From Polaribacter atrinae (GTDB taxonomy: Bacteria; Bacteroidota; Bacteroidia; Flavobacteriales; Flavobacteriaceae), in assembly GCF_038023995.1 (NCBI RefSeq), contig NZ_CP150660.1:1548501-1612500 (forward strand): a stretch of DNA of 64,000 nt. The letters run 5' to 3'. The position numbers were made by a program, and so were the translations under genes. How positions within the stretch are numbered: position 1 is the first letter of the stretch; each line of letters opens with the position of its first letter. Shown here piece by piece: positions 26,739 to 35,680 of this stretch. Under the pieces are notes generated by a model. The model made no database searches and was not told the DNA's origin. It worked only from the letters and a program-made list of their open reading frames with translations.

Positions 26739-27170
26739 TTAGTTCGCTATTGTATGTAAATGAATTTCAATTTCTACCTCAGCAAATTGACGAAACATTT
26801 CCATTACACCACAGTATTTTGTTACAGATAAGTTTACAGCTTTTTGTATTTTTTCTGGTTTTAAATCTGCATCCGTAAAATGATAATCTACTTTTACTTT
26901 ATTATAAAATTTTGGATGTTCGTCTGTTAATTCTGCAGTAATATCAATTTTAAAATCTGCAACTTCTGCACGCATTTTTGTTAATAAAGAAACTACGTCT
27001 AAACCAGAACAACCTGCTAAAGAAGCTAACATCAAGGCTTTTGGTCTGTACCCTTTTCCTTCTCCTCCACTTTCTTCGCCTGCATCCATTGTTAAATTTA
27101 ATCCACTCGGATTATCAGATTCAAATTGCATGTTTTCTTTCCAGGTAGTTTTTACAATATTTGTAGCCAT
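26739..27170 (-). CDS. OsmC/Ohr-family protein
   Basis: This 143-residue small cytoplasmic protein has the two conserved cysteines of the family, Cys54 (SLAGCSGLDVV) and Cys120 (TKYCGVMEMF), which act as the peroxidatic and resolving thiols in OsmC and Ohr. Hydroperoxide reduction is the expected activity, but several subfamilies lack an assigned substrate. It is the first gene of the unit with recJ, reading away from the SusC gene. Confidence 0.88.
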   Translation of the reverse strand: MATNIVKTTWKENMQFESDNPSGLNLTMDAGEESGGEGKGYRPKALMLASLAGCSGLDVVSLLTKMRAEVADFKIDITAELTDEHPKFYNKVKVDYHFTDADLKPEKIQKAVNLSVTKYCGVMEMFRQFAEVEIEIHLHTIAN

Positions 27171-27480
27171 AGTATATGATGTTATTATCGATTTTTAAAA
27201 GTTAAAATAAGAGATTGTGCTTATTCTTACAAAAATAAGAAAACACACAGTAGTTAACACTTAAAATAAATAGAATGTTTCTTTTACTAAGTACAGTCTT
27301 TCAGGTAATTTCTAAAAACACTTAATCCAGGGCATCTTATTAGAAGATTCTCAATTTTTTATGAGTTTTTGCACACTTAATGCTGTTTTCTTTTTTTTCT
27401 TGCTGTTTTGTTATTTTTTTTAAAGGAATTATCTTTTTTTTTGCTAATTTTATAGAAATATTAACTAACAAAACATTTTT
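27171..27480. other. Divergent intergenic region upstream of susC
   Basis: This 310-base region separates OsmC (left) from SusC (right). I see a promoter for SusC near its right end and T-rich tracts, but no gene, RNA fold or repeat that I can support. Confidence 0.5.
27407..27437 (+). promoter_or_regulatory. Promoter of the SusC/SusD operon
   Basis: TTTG at 27407-27410 is followed after 19 bases by TATCTTTT at 27430-27437, one base off TAnnTTTG. This leaves a leader of about 35 bases. Confidence 0.45.
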
Positions 27481-30400
27481 ATGATAAAAAAACTATTTTT
27501 TACAGTTTCTATTATCTTTATGATTACATTAAATATTCAATCTCAAGAAATTAATGTAAAAGGTAAAGTTACAGATAACACGGGAGAATTACCAGGGGTA
27601 AGTGTGTTAATTAAAGGTACCAAAAAAGGTACCAGTACAGATTTTGATGGAATGTTTTCTATTAAAGCAGAAAAAGGTGCAACTATTGTTTTTACTTCTT
27701 TAGGTTATAAAAGAAAAGAAGTTAAAGTTAACTCTGCTACATTAAATGTAACATTAGAAGAAGATACTAATGTATTAAATGAAGTTGTAGTAACTTCTTT
27801 TGGTGTTAAAAGACAAAAAAAATCTTTAGGTTATGCCGCACAAGCATTAAAGTCTGAAGAACTTTTAGAAGGAAACCAAAACAACATGGTAAACACCTTA
27901 CAAGGAAAAGTTTCTGGTGTAACCGTTACTAGTTCTGGTGGAGCGCCAGGTTCTTCTTCTGTAATTATGATTCGTGGTGGTACTTCTATTACAGGAAACA
28001 ACCAACCTCTTATGATTGTTGATGGCTTACCAATAGATAACTCTACAGATTCTAGTTCTGAAGTTGCAAGTACAAATAGAGCTTCTGATTTAAACCCAGA
28101 AGATATTGAAAGTATTACTGTACTTAAAGGTCCTGCCGCTGCAGCATTATATGGTATACAAGCAGCAGAAGGAGCTGTTATCATTACGACTAAAAGAGGA
28201 AAAGAAGGAGTTAGTAAAGTTTTTGTTTCTTCATCACTTTCTGTTGATAATGTTATGGGAACTCCAGATATTCAACAAAAATATGGTCAAGGAGAACAAA
28301 TTGTTCAAACTGATGGTAGTATTAATTATAATTTAGAAAGCCCACTTTCTTGGGGAGAAGCGATATCTCCTGGTACAAAAACGTATAACCATATAAAAGA
28401 CTTTTATAAAACAGGAATTACGCAAAACTACTTTACAAGTTATACTGGTGGAAATGCGAAAGGAAACACTTATTTTTCTATCGGAAATTTAGATAATCAA
28501 GGAATAATACCAACCACCTCTTATAATAAAACTACTTTTAGAATTAATCAAAATTCTAAAATTTCAGAAAAACTTACTTTATCTGTTTTAGGTAATTATG
28601 TAAGAACAAATATTACAAGTACTCGTCAAGGAAATGCAACTGGTGGTAGTATTACTAGTTTACTAAACTATCCTTCTAATGTAAATGTTAATGATTATAT
28701 AGATGCAGATGGAGCTCAGAAAGGTTTTTATACAGGACAACAATCAGACAACGTATATTGGAGTTTAGAGAATAGCCCTAATACAAATGAGTTAAACAGA
28801 TTTATTGGTTCTATAGGATTGGATTATGCTATTAACGAAAACTTAAACCTTTCTTATAAGTTTGGTGCAGACATATACGATCAACATAGTAGACGAATTA
28901 CCGCTAATGGTTCTTTAAATGAATCTAGAGAAGAAGGTTACATCTCTCAATACGAAAGATTATATAAAAAATATACTTCAAACTTTATTGCTACATATAG
29001 TAAGAAATTATCAGAAAAATTTGAATTAAACTTATTAGCTGGTAATACAATTGAAGATAGTAATGTTAGAACAGATTATTTAACAGGTGATGGTTTTTTA
29101 GCGCCAGGTATTTATAACATTAGTAATGTTTCTTCAGAAAATCAAACCATTTTAGAGCGTATTTCTAGAAAAAGAAATATTGGTGTTTTTGGAGAAGTAA
29201 AATTAGGTTATAAAGAAGCATTATTCTTGAATGTTACTGGTAGAAATGACTGGTCTTCTACACTTCCATCAAAGAGTAGATCTTTCTTTTATCCTTCTGT
29301 AGGAGCATCTGCTGTTCTTACAGATTTATTTGATATTAAGTCTGAAGGTAATGGTTTAAATTATTTAAAATTAAGAAGTACATGGGCACAAGTAGGTAAA
29401 GATGCTCCAATAGGTCAGTTAGAAAGTTACTTGGTTACTCAAATTAATGGTCTTGGTAGTACAGGTTACGCATACAACGGAGTAGATGTTGGTAACGCAG
29501 CTTTAGAACCAGAATTTACCAATAGTTGGGAGTTTGGTTTCGATTCTAACTTCTTAAACAACAGGTTAAGTTTTAATGCAACCTATTATAAGAGTATTTC
29601 AGATAATCAAATATTATCAGATATACGTGTTCCTCCAACAGCGGGTACTTTTTACGCAACTTTAAATGGTGGAGAAATAGAAAACAAAGGTATAGAAGCA
29701 TTATTAGCTGTTAAATTAATGCCAAACACATCTGAATTTCAATGGGATATGAATTTTAACTTTGGAAGTAACGTAACCACAGTTATTGACTTACCAGGAG
29801 AACTAAATGAGGTGTATTTATCTGATTCTTGGACTTTTTTAAACTCTGCTGCAGGAGCAGGTGTTTTAGATGCTTCATTATTTTCACTTAGAGGTAAAAG
29901 AGCTATTAAAAATGAAAATGGAGAAGTTTTAATAGGAACCGACGGATACCCTACATTAACAGATGAAACTTATGCTGATGTTGATAGACAACCAGATTTT
30001 ACATTAGGTATTTCAAGTACTTTAAGATATAAAAACTTTGGTTTATCATTTTTATTAGACATTGTAGAAGGTAATACAGTGTACAATGCTACTGCATCTG
30101 CATTGGCTTATTATGGTGTAGGAACATCTACTTTAGATAGAGGTACAACAACAATTATTCCTGGTATAAAAGCAGATGGAACTGCAAATGATATTTCGGT
30201 AACAAAGAATCAAGAATACTATCAAAATTATTATGCTTTAAACTCAGAAAACTTTGTTGAAGATGGTTCTTATACACGTTTAAGATATGTTAGTTTAAAT
30301 TATAAGTTAAGTAAAAAATTATTAGACCGTTTACCAATCTCTAATTTAGAATTTTCTTTAACAGGTAGAAACCTTTTAACAATTACTAATTATAGTGGTG

Positions 30401-30519
30401 TAGATCCAGAAATAAATGCATTTGGAGGAGGAGTTCCTGGAGCTGGTTCTGTTGGTGTAGATAATCTTGGTACCCCAAATACTAAAGGTTTTGATCTTGG
30501 TCTTAAATTAACTTTTTAA
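27481..30519 (+). CDS. SusC/RagA-family TonB-dependent outer-membrane transporter
   Basis: The 1012-residue protein has a signal peptide (to about residue 22). A carboxypeptidase-like regulatory domain follows (INVKGKVTDNTGELPGVSV..., residues about 24-95), with a TonB-box-like LNEVVVTSFG. The plug domain has GVTVTSSGGAPGSSS and VLKGPAAAALYGIQAAEG. The rest is a large beta barrel ending in an aromatic residue (LGLKLTF). It should import a ligand handed over by the SusD-like lipoprotein encoded 10 bases downstream. No glycosidase, sulfatase or SusR-type regulator is adjacent, so this is not a classic polysaccharide locus, and the ligand is unknown. Confidence 0.94.
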   Translation: MIKKLFFTVSIIFMITLNIQSQEINVKGKVTDNTGELPGVSVLIKGTKKGTSTDFDGMFSIKAEKGATIVFTSLGYKRKEVKVNSATLNVTLEEDTNVLNEVVVTSFGVKRQKKSLGYAAQALKSEELLEGNQNNMVNTLQGKVSGVTVTSSGGAPGSSSVIMIRGGTSITGNNQPLMIVDGLPIDNSTDSSSEVASTNRASDLNPEDIESITVLKGPAAAALYGIQAAEGAVIITTKRGKEGVSKVFVSSSLSVDNVMGTPDIQQKYGQGEQIVQTDGSINYNLESPLSWGEAISPGTKTYNHIKDFYKTGITQNYFTSYTGGNAKGNTYFSIGNLDNQGIIPTTSYNKTTFRINQNSKISEKLTLSVLGNYVRTNITSTRQGNATGGSITSLLNYPSNVNVNDYIDADGAQKGFYTGQQSDNVYWSLENSPNTNELNRFIGSIGLDYAINENLNLSYKFGADIYDQHSRRITANGSLNESREEGYISQYERLYKKYTSNFIATYSKKLSEKFELNLLAGNTIEDSNVRTDYLTGDGFLAPGIYNISNVSSENQTILERISRKRNIGVFGEVKLGYKEALFLNVTGRNDWSSTLPSKSRSFFYPSVGASAVLTDLFDIKSEGNGLNYLKLRSTWAQVGKDAPIGQLESYLVTQINGLGSTGYAYNGVDVGNAALEPEFTNSWEFGFDSNFLNNRLSFNATYYKSISDNQILSDIRVPPTAGTFYATLNGGEIENKGIEALLAVKLMPNTSEFQWDMNFNFGSNVTTVIDLPGELNEVYLSDSWTFLNSAAGAGVLDASLFSLRGKRAIKNENGEVLIGTDGYPTLTDETYADVDRQPDFTLGISSTLRYKNFGLSFLLDIVEGNTVYNATASALAYYGVGTSTLDRGTTTIIPGIKADGTANDISVTKNQEYYQNYYALNSENFVEDGSYTRLRYVSLNYKLSKKLLDRLPISNLEFSLTGRNLLTITNYSGVDPEINAFGGGVPGAGSVGVDNLGTPNTKGFDLGLKLTF

Positions 30520-30529
30520 AATATAACAA

Positions 30530-32041
30530 ATGAAATATTTAAAATATACAACTTTTATACTATTAGTTAGTATCGTGTTTTTATCATGTTCAGAAGATTA
30601 TTTCGATGTAAATAGTTCTGTAACTGCACCAACAACACAATCATTAGAGCCTCAATACCGCATAAAAGGTGCCATAGAAAACATGTTTACAGGTGTTATC
30701 TATAGAGGTAGTAGAGAAGTATTAGGAATTACACAAAATGGAGCGCAAAATGTTGCAAACTATTATTCAGAAACTTGGAGTAGCTTTTTAACTACAGGTA
30801 GCTATTTTTTATGGCAAAATGCATACGTATATTCCTTACCTAACACTGCAGATTTAATTGTTTTAGGAGAAAAACATAACTCTCCAAACTTTATAGCAGT
30901 AGGTAAAATTTTACGAGCGTATGGTTTTGGTACAACAACAGATCAATATGGTGACATTGTTTTTACAGAAACTTATGACGGAGTATCTTCTTTAAACTTA
31001 ACTCCTGAATTTGAAACTCAAAAAGCAGTTTACCAAGGAATCATAGAAATGTTAGATGAAGCAATTGCACAAATTAACCAACCAAGTAACATTGAATTAA
31101 ATGCTAATGGAGGTGATGTTTTTTATAATGGAAATAAAGAACAATGGACAAGATTAGCTTATGCTTTAAAGGCTCGTTATTTAAACCATTTATCTAAGAA
31201 GGCTTCTGGAGATATGGCTTACGATGCAGATGCAATTATAGAAGCATGTTCTAAAGCTTTACAATCTAATGCAGACAATGCGTTTAGATCTTATGGTGGT
31301 GGAGAAGCAGAAAACGATCGTCAGCCTTATGCAACAGGAGGTTACGGAAGCTCTAGAGTAGATTATTTTTCTCACTTTTTTGTAGAATTATTAAAAAACT
31401 CATTAGACTTAGATACTCCTTATGAGGATCCTCGTCTTAAAATTATTGTACCAGAAGCTGTAAATGGAGGATACCAAGGTGTTAGAATTGGAGAAGGCCC
31501 TTTACCTAATAATACAGATGGTGGTGATAATTATTCTGTTGGAAATGGTGGTTTTTACACCAGTCCTACTGCTCCAACTTACTTAATGACATATAGCGAG
31601 GTAAAATACATAGAAGCAGAAGCTAGATTAAGAAAAGGAGATAACTCTGGTGCTTATACTGCTTTAAAAGCAGGAATTCAGGCAGATTTTGAAAAAGCAG
31701 AAGCAACAGGAACTGAAACAGCAGCTTATTTAGCTAAAATGGATGCAGAAGTAGGAGAAGCTGGTATTACATTATCTCATATTATGATTCAGAAATACAT
31801 TACATTACTTTTTGATCCTGAAACTTGGGTAGACATGAGAAGAATGGACTATAGCAACACAATTTACCCTGGATTAGAAAGACCGGTAAATGTAAACTTA
31901 AGTATTTTTCCAGGTTCTAATGATTGGATTCAAGCAATGGTGTATGAATACAATGAAGAAGATAGAAATTACGAAAACATGCCAGATAATACTGCAAATG
32001 TTAGGTTAACAACACCTCTTTGGTGGAATGTAGCTGAATAA
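30530..32041 (+). CDS. SusD/RagB-like surface lipoprotein
   Basis: The 503-residue protein starts with a lipoprotein signal, with Cys20 in VFLSCSEDYFD. The acidic residues after the cysteine resemble the Flavobacteriia surface-export signal. The TPR-like helical body, with GTTTDQYGDIVFTETYDG, FDPETWVDMRR and the closing TTPLWWNVAE, fits the SusD-like 2 subfamily. It works as the lid and ligand-binding partner of the SusC barrel encoded just upstream. A shared terminator separates it from the converging peptidoglycan genes. Confidence 0.92.
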   Translation: MKYLKYTTFILLVSIVFLSCSEDYFDVNSSVTAPTTQSLEPQYRIKGAIENMFTGVIYRGSREVLGITQNGAQNVANYYSETWSSFLTTGSYFLWQNAYVYSLPNTADLIVLGEKHNSPNFIAVGKILRAYGFGTTTDQYGDIVFTETYDGVSSLNLTPEFETQKAVYQGIIEMLDEAIAQINQPSNIELNANGGDVFYNGNKEQWTRLAYALKARYLNHLSKKASGDMAYDADAIIEACSKALQSNADNAFRSYGGGEAENDRQPYATGGYGSSRVDYFSHFFVELLKNSLDLDTPYEDPRLKIIVPEAVNGGYQGVRIGEGPLPNNTDGGDNYSVGNGGFYTSPTAPTYLMTYSEVKYIEAEARLRKGDNSGAYTALKAGIQADFEKAEATGTETAAYLAKMDAEVGEAGITLSHIMIQKYITLLFDPETWVDMRRMDYSNTIYPGLERPVNVNLSIFPGSNDWIQAMVYEYNEEDRNYENMPDNTANVRLTTPLWWNVAE

Positions 32042-32067
32042 TCAACTATAATTTATTAGATCAAAAG

Positions 32068-32100
32068 AAAAGCATCAGAAATTATTTCTGATGCTTTTTT
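32068..32100. terminator. Shared bidirectional terminator of the SusCD and amidase units
   Basis: AAAAGCATCAGAAAT and its exact inverse face each other around one base, with A residues before and T residues after. It can serve both converging transcripts. Confidence 0.88.
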
Positions 32101-32122
32101 AATTCTATATTTTAAAAAAAAA

Positions 32123-32782
32123 TTATTCTTTTACAGGAACTTCTTTAAACCCTAATTCTTTAGTAGCACTTTTAATTTTCATTAAAAAGTCTTTTCTTGG
32201 ATCTGTTTTTAATGTTCTATACCCATTATCTTTTTCTAACCATAAATCATGGTTTTCAAAATTAGTATATTCATAATGACCGATAACGTAATCTATATCG
32301 TATTTCTTTTTTAAATAAGTAACAAGCCAGATATTCGCTTCCAATTGTTTTTCGGTTAAAGGTGTAGATTCTGTACCACCAACATTTTCTATTCCAATAG
32401 CACAATGATTTAAACCAATTACATGCCTTGCCATAAAATTTTCTGGCATTAATCTATAAATTGTACCGTCTAAATCAACTAAAAACTGAGAAGAAACATT
32501 TAACTGACTAGCAGTATTAATTTTTGTTCTGTGACTTCCTATTTTTGTATTTACAAATGCTCCAAAAGACTTTTCTAATGTTGGTATCGCAGTCCAATGT
32601 ATTACCACCATCTTAGGAGTAATTATTGGAGCATCTTGAACAATACCATAATGAGATTCTAAATATTCTAATGTTAATTGTTCCCTTAACTCTCCAAATT
32701 CTATAGGTTTATCTATAATTTTAAGGTCTTCTTTACAAGCAACAATACTAATTAATAGTAGTAAAAGGTATATTTTTTTCAT
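32123..32782 (-). CDS. N-acetylmuramoyl-L-alanine amidase, lipoprotein
   Basis: The 219-residue Amidase_2-type enzyme should cut between muramic acid and L-alanine in peptidoglycan or anhydro-muropeptides. Likely zinc ligands are His62 (VVIHWTA), His169 (VIGHYEY) and Asp194 (KTDPRKDF), in AmpD order. A lipobox (ISIVAC, Cys16) indicates a membrane-anchored protein outside the cytoplasm. It is the last gene of a three-gene unit with a PLP enzyme and the Ala-Glu epimerase. Together these would release and convert the L-Ala-D-Glu dipeptide. Family assignment is firm; the preferred substrate is inferred. Confidence 0.88.
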   Translation of the reverse strand: MKKIYLLLLLISIVACKEDLKIIDKPIEFGELREQLTLEYLESHYGIVQDAPIITPKMVVIHWTAIPTLEKSFGAFVNTKIGSHRTKINTASQLNVSSQFLVDLDGTIYRLMPENFMARHVIGLNHCAIGIENVGGTESTPLTEKQLEANIWLVTYLKKKYDIDYVIGHYEYTNFENHDLWLEKDNGYRTLKTDPRKDFLMKIKSATKELGFKEVPVKE

Positions 32783-32797
32783 TTGTAATAATTTATA

Positions 32798-33820
32798 TTA
32801 GTTATTAATTGAGTCGATTAAAACATCTAATTGTTCTTTAGTATGATTCGCGTTTAGAACAATTCTATTAAACTTTTTAGCACTTGTTGCGTAATAAAAA
32901 GAGGTAATCAGAATGTCTTTATCAAACAAAATTTGTTCTATTTGTTCATCAGAATGAAAGAAAACAGGATATGATTTATCAATAGTAATTGCAGTATTCT
33001 TTTTTAAGTGATCAAAAACATACTCCATATTACTTTTCAATTTTAATAATTGACTTCTATAAATTTGTTGAGCATTTACAAAAACCTCTAAAAAAGCAGG
33101 ACTCATACCCGCACAACCAATAAAAAGATTGTCTTTTTTGATACGATTTATAAAACTTAAATCTCCAGCAATTACACCTCCGTTAATACCAAAAGCTTTG
33201 CCTAAAGAAGAAGTAATAATGAGTTTTATATTTTTCCTTTTTGGTACTAAGTTAGCTATTCCGTTTCCATTTTTACCCAAAACCCCTAAACTATGAGACT
33301 CATCGACAACTAAGTAAATAGTATTAGAAACATCTATTTTATCTAAAAAATCAAAAGAAAATGGCCCTGTTTCAAATGCTGCAATTCCGTCTAAAACAAT
33401 ACTTACTTTTTTATTTTTTAGCGTTTTTAAAGATTGATGTAACTTTAAATCATTAAAAACAGGAAAAGCATTTTTTGGTAAAATTGCAGGATGCGTTTTT
33501 GGCATAAAATAAAAATCATCTACAAACGAGCTTAATGTTTTTATAGCAAATTGCCCCGCTAAAGTTCCTGAAGAAAGGGTTACAGCTGTTTCTGTTTGTA
33601 AAAAATCAGCTAAAAAAGTTTCTCCTTTCTCATAAATAGCTAATTTTATATTGGCACTTCTAGAACTTCCGTAAGAAGTGCCCCATTTATCAATTGCTTT
33701 AAAAACCAATTCTTTAAATTCTGGTAAAAAAGCCACTCCTAAATAAGAAGTTCCGCTAAAATACAAATACTCTTTCCCATTTAAAGAAGCGGTTGTAGTT
33801 GGTGCTTTTTCTAACTGCAT
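32798..33820 (-). CDS. PLP-dependent alpha-oxoamine synthase-like/aminotransferase fold enzyme
   Basis: This 340-residue class I/II fold enzyme is closest in layout to 8-amino-7-oxononanoate synthase and glycine C-acetyltransferase. The PLP lysine is Lys208 in TSSLGKAFG, the cofactor aspartate lies in VVDESHSLGV, and His110 sits where the family has its ring-stacking histidine. It is about 40-50 residues shorter than typical members, mostly at the N-terminus. It starts two bases after the epimerase stop, so it is translationally linked to dipeptide epimerisation. A role in processing the released amino acids is possible, but the reaction is unknown. Confidence 0.75.
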   Translation of the reverse strand: MQLEKAPTTTASLNGKEYLYFSGTSYLGVAFLPEFKELVFKAIDKWGTSYGSSRSANIKLAIYEKGETFLADFLQTETAVTLSSGTLAGQFAIKTLSSFVDDFYFMPKTHPAILPKNAFPVFNDLKLHQSLKTLKNKKVSIVLDGIAAFETGPFSFDFLDKIDVSNTIYLVVDESHSLGVLGKNGNGIANLVPKRKNIKLIITSSLGKAFGINGGVIAGDLSFINRIKKDNLFIGCAGMSPAFLEVFVNAQQIYRSQLLKLKSNMEYVFDHLKKNTAITIDKSYPVFFHSDEQIEQILFDKDILITSFYYATSAKKFNRIVLNANHTKEQLDVLIDSINN

Positions 33821-33822
33821 AT

Positions 33823-34833
33823 TTACAATAATGAAGCACCTGTTCCGTTTTCATCAGCATAAGAAATTACACCGTCATTTATGGTAATTCCATTCGCAAT
33901 ATCTTTTTTTAACAACAAACCACCATCCATATCTACATAATCTAAAAGAGGCAATAAATGTGCAATTGCAGAAATACCAACCGTAGATTCTGTCATACAA
34001 CCTACCATTGTTTTCATGCCTAAAGATTTTGCTTTTTCTAACATTCTTTTTCCCGGAGTTAAACCTCCACATTTTGTAAGCTTCACGTTAACACCATGAA
34101 ATAAACCAAAACATTTTTCTACATCACTTTCTACAATGCAACTTTCATCAGCAATAATTGGTAAAGCAGAATTTTCGTATAATTTCTTTGCTCCTTCAAT
34201 ATCATTAGCTTTTAAAGGTTGTTCTAAAAACTCTACCCCTAATTCTTTTAATTTAAAAGAATTATCTATTGCTTCATCAGCAGTCCATCCGCAGTTTGCA
34301 TCAATTCTAAAAATTGCATCAGAATGTTTTCTTAGTTCTGTTACTATTTCAATATCATTTTTAGTCCCTAATTTTATTTTATAAATTGGCCAAGGAAGTT
34401 CTTTCATCTTCTCTACCATTTTTTCAACAGAATCGATACCAATTGTATAATCTGTCATTGGGTTTTTATCAATATTTAAACCCCAAACTTCATATAATTT
34501 TTTGTTTTGTTTACGAGCATACAAATCATTAAAAGCAATATCTAAAGCACATAAGGCAAACATATTTTCTTTAAATAAGGGTTGTAACTTTTTCCAAAAA
34601 TCTGCTGGTTTCTCGTTTGATAAAGACACTATAAAATTTTTGTTTTCTAAAACAATTTTCATCATTTTATCTACTGTAATACTATAGTAAGGGTTTGAAG
34701 TAGCTTCCCCAAAACCAGAAAATCCATCTGAAACTAACTCTATAACTAAACTTGGTTGAAAATCATGAGATTCTCTAGAAATTGTAAAAGTGTGTTTTAA
34801 TTCAAGATTATAAGAATGTAGTTTTATTTCCAT
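33823..34833 (-). CDS. L-Ala-D/L-Glu (dipeptide) epimerase
   Basis: The 336-residue enolase-superfamily enzyme interconverts L-Ala-D-Glu and L-Ala-L-Glu during murein peptide recovery. The KxK acid-base motif is Lys152/Lys154 in YKIKLG. Metal ligands are Asp178 (RIDANCGW), Glu204 (FLEQPL) and Asp229 (IADES). The second catalytic lysine is in NVKLTKCGG. The DMDGG block near the C-terminus is the specificity motif of Ala-Glu epimerases. It is the first gene of the unit with the PLP enzyme and amidase. Other dipeptide specificities occur in this family, so Ala-Glu is likely rather than proven. Confidence 0.9.
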   Translation of the reverse strand: MEIKLHSYNLELKHTFTISRESHDFQPSLVIELVSDGFSGFGEATSNPYYSITVDKMMKIVLENKNFIVSLSNEKPADFWKKLQPLFKENMFALCALDIAFNDLYARKQNKKLYEVWGLNIDKNPMTDYTIGIDSVEKMVEKMKELPWPIYKIKLGTKNDIEIVTELRKHSDAIFRIDANCGWTADEAIDNSFKLKELGVEFLEQPLKANDIEGAKKLYENSALPIIADESCIVESDVEKCFGLFHGVNVKLTKCGGLTPGKRMLEKAKSLGMKTMVGCMTESTVGISAIAHLLPLLDYVDMDGGLLLKKDIANGITINDGVISYADENGTGASLL

Positions 34834-34902
34834 TTTTTTAAAGTTATATTTATGGTAAAGTTATAAAAATAGAATTCTATAAATAAATTTAAAATCATAA
34901 AT

Positions 34903-35493
34903 ATGCCATTAGTATCACCATTATCTGCAGAACACGATATAGAAACAAAAGAATTAGCACTTTTCTTTAATGAAACCTTAGGCTTTTGCCCAAATTCTGT
35001 TTTAACAATGCAACGCAGACCTGCAATTTCTAAAGCTTTTATAAATTTAAACAAAGCAGTTATGGCTAATGAAGGTAAGGTAACCTCTGCTTTAAAAAGA
35101 ATGATTGCTTGGGTTTCTAGTAATGCCACAGGTTGTAGATATTGCCAAGCCCACGCCATTAGAGCTGCCGAACGTTATGGAGCAGAACAAGAGCAATTAG
35201 ATAATATTTGGGAATACAAAACACATGCTGCTTTTTCTAACGCAGAACGCGCTGCATTAGATTTTTCTTTGGCTGCTTCTATGGTTCCAAATGCTGTGGA
35301 TGAAAAAATTAAAGAAGAATTATATAAATATTGGGATGAAGGCGAAATTGTAGAAATGTTAGGTGTTATTTCTCTTTTTGGGTACTTAAATCGTTGGAAT
35401 GATTCTATGGGAACAACTTTAGAAAAAGATGCTATTGAAAGCGGAGACCAATATTTAGGAAAACATGGCTTTAAAGTAGGCAAACATCAATAA
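34903..35493 (+). CDS. Carboxymuconolactone decarboxylase/AhpD-like protein
   Basis: The 196-residue protein has the redox motif GCRYCQAH (Cys78, Cys81, His84), as in AhpD-type alkylhydroperoxidases. A helical C-terminal half has GEIVEMLGVISLFGYLNRWND. Disulfide-based peroxide reduction is plausible. True carboxymuconolactone decarboxylases lack the CxxC pair, so that activity is unlikely. It is a single gene reading away from the epimerase. Confidence 0.82.
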   Translation: MPLVSPLSAEHDIETKELALFFNETLGFCPNSVLTMQRRPAISKAFINLNKAVMANEGKVTSALKRMIAWVSSNATGCRYCQAHAIRAAERYGAEQEQLDNIWEYKTHAAFSNAERAALDFSLAASMVPNAVDEKIKEELYKYWDEGEIVEMLGVISLFGYLNRWNDSMGTTLEKDAIESGDQYLGKHGFKVGKHQ

Positions 35494-35514
35494 AAAATAG
35501 TACATTTATTTTTC

Positions 35515-35575
35515 ATAAAAAAGCCCCCTCATAAAAATGAGGAGGCTAAAATAAATTATTAAGGTCCCCCAACCT
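35515..35575 (-). ncRNA. Candidate small RNA with own promoter and terminator
   Basis: On the minus strand a TAAATTTG element (35579-35586) would start a transcript near 35573. The first bases would form AAGGT-TGGGGG-ACCTT, a five-pair hairpin with a G-rich loop. About fifteen bases later comes an AGCCTCCTCAT/ATGAGGGGGCT stem (one mismatch) followed by six T residues, a terminator. The product would be about 60 bases. No protein gene precedes the terminator on that strand, so it needs another explanation than ending an mRNA. The upstream TTTG element (35602-35605) is closer than usual, 15 bases. Confidence 0.45.
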
Positions 35576-35680
35576 TGTCAAATTTAACATTCAAAAATAG
35601 TCAAATAAGATTACTTTAATATTGTAAATTATGCAAAATCTATTTATTTTTTTTGTGTAATTTAAGGTTTTAGCATTCCT

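Noticed and set aside
27481..32041. SusC/SusD pair as a polysaccharide utilisation locus
   Set aside because: No glycoside hydrolase, lyase, sulfatase or hybrid regulator flanks it, so the carbohydrate label is not supported.
34136..34687. Open frames opposite the dipeptide epimerase gene
   Set aside because: They are antisense shadows of a gene with all catalytic motifs and have no family features.
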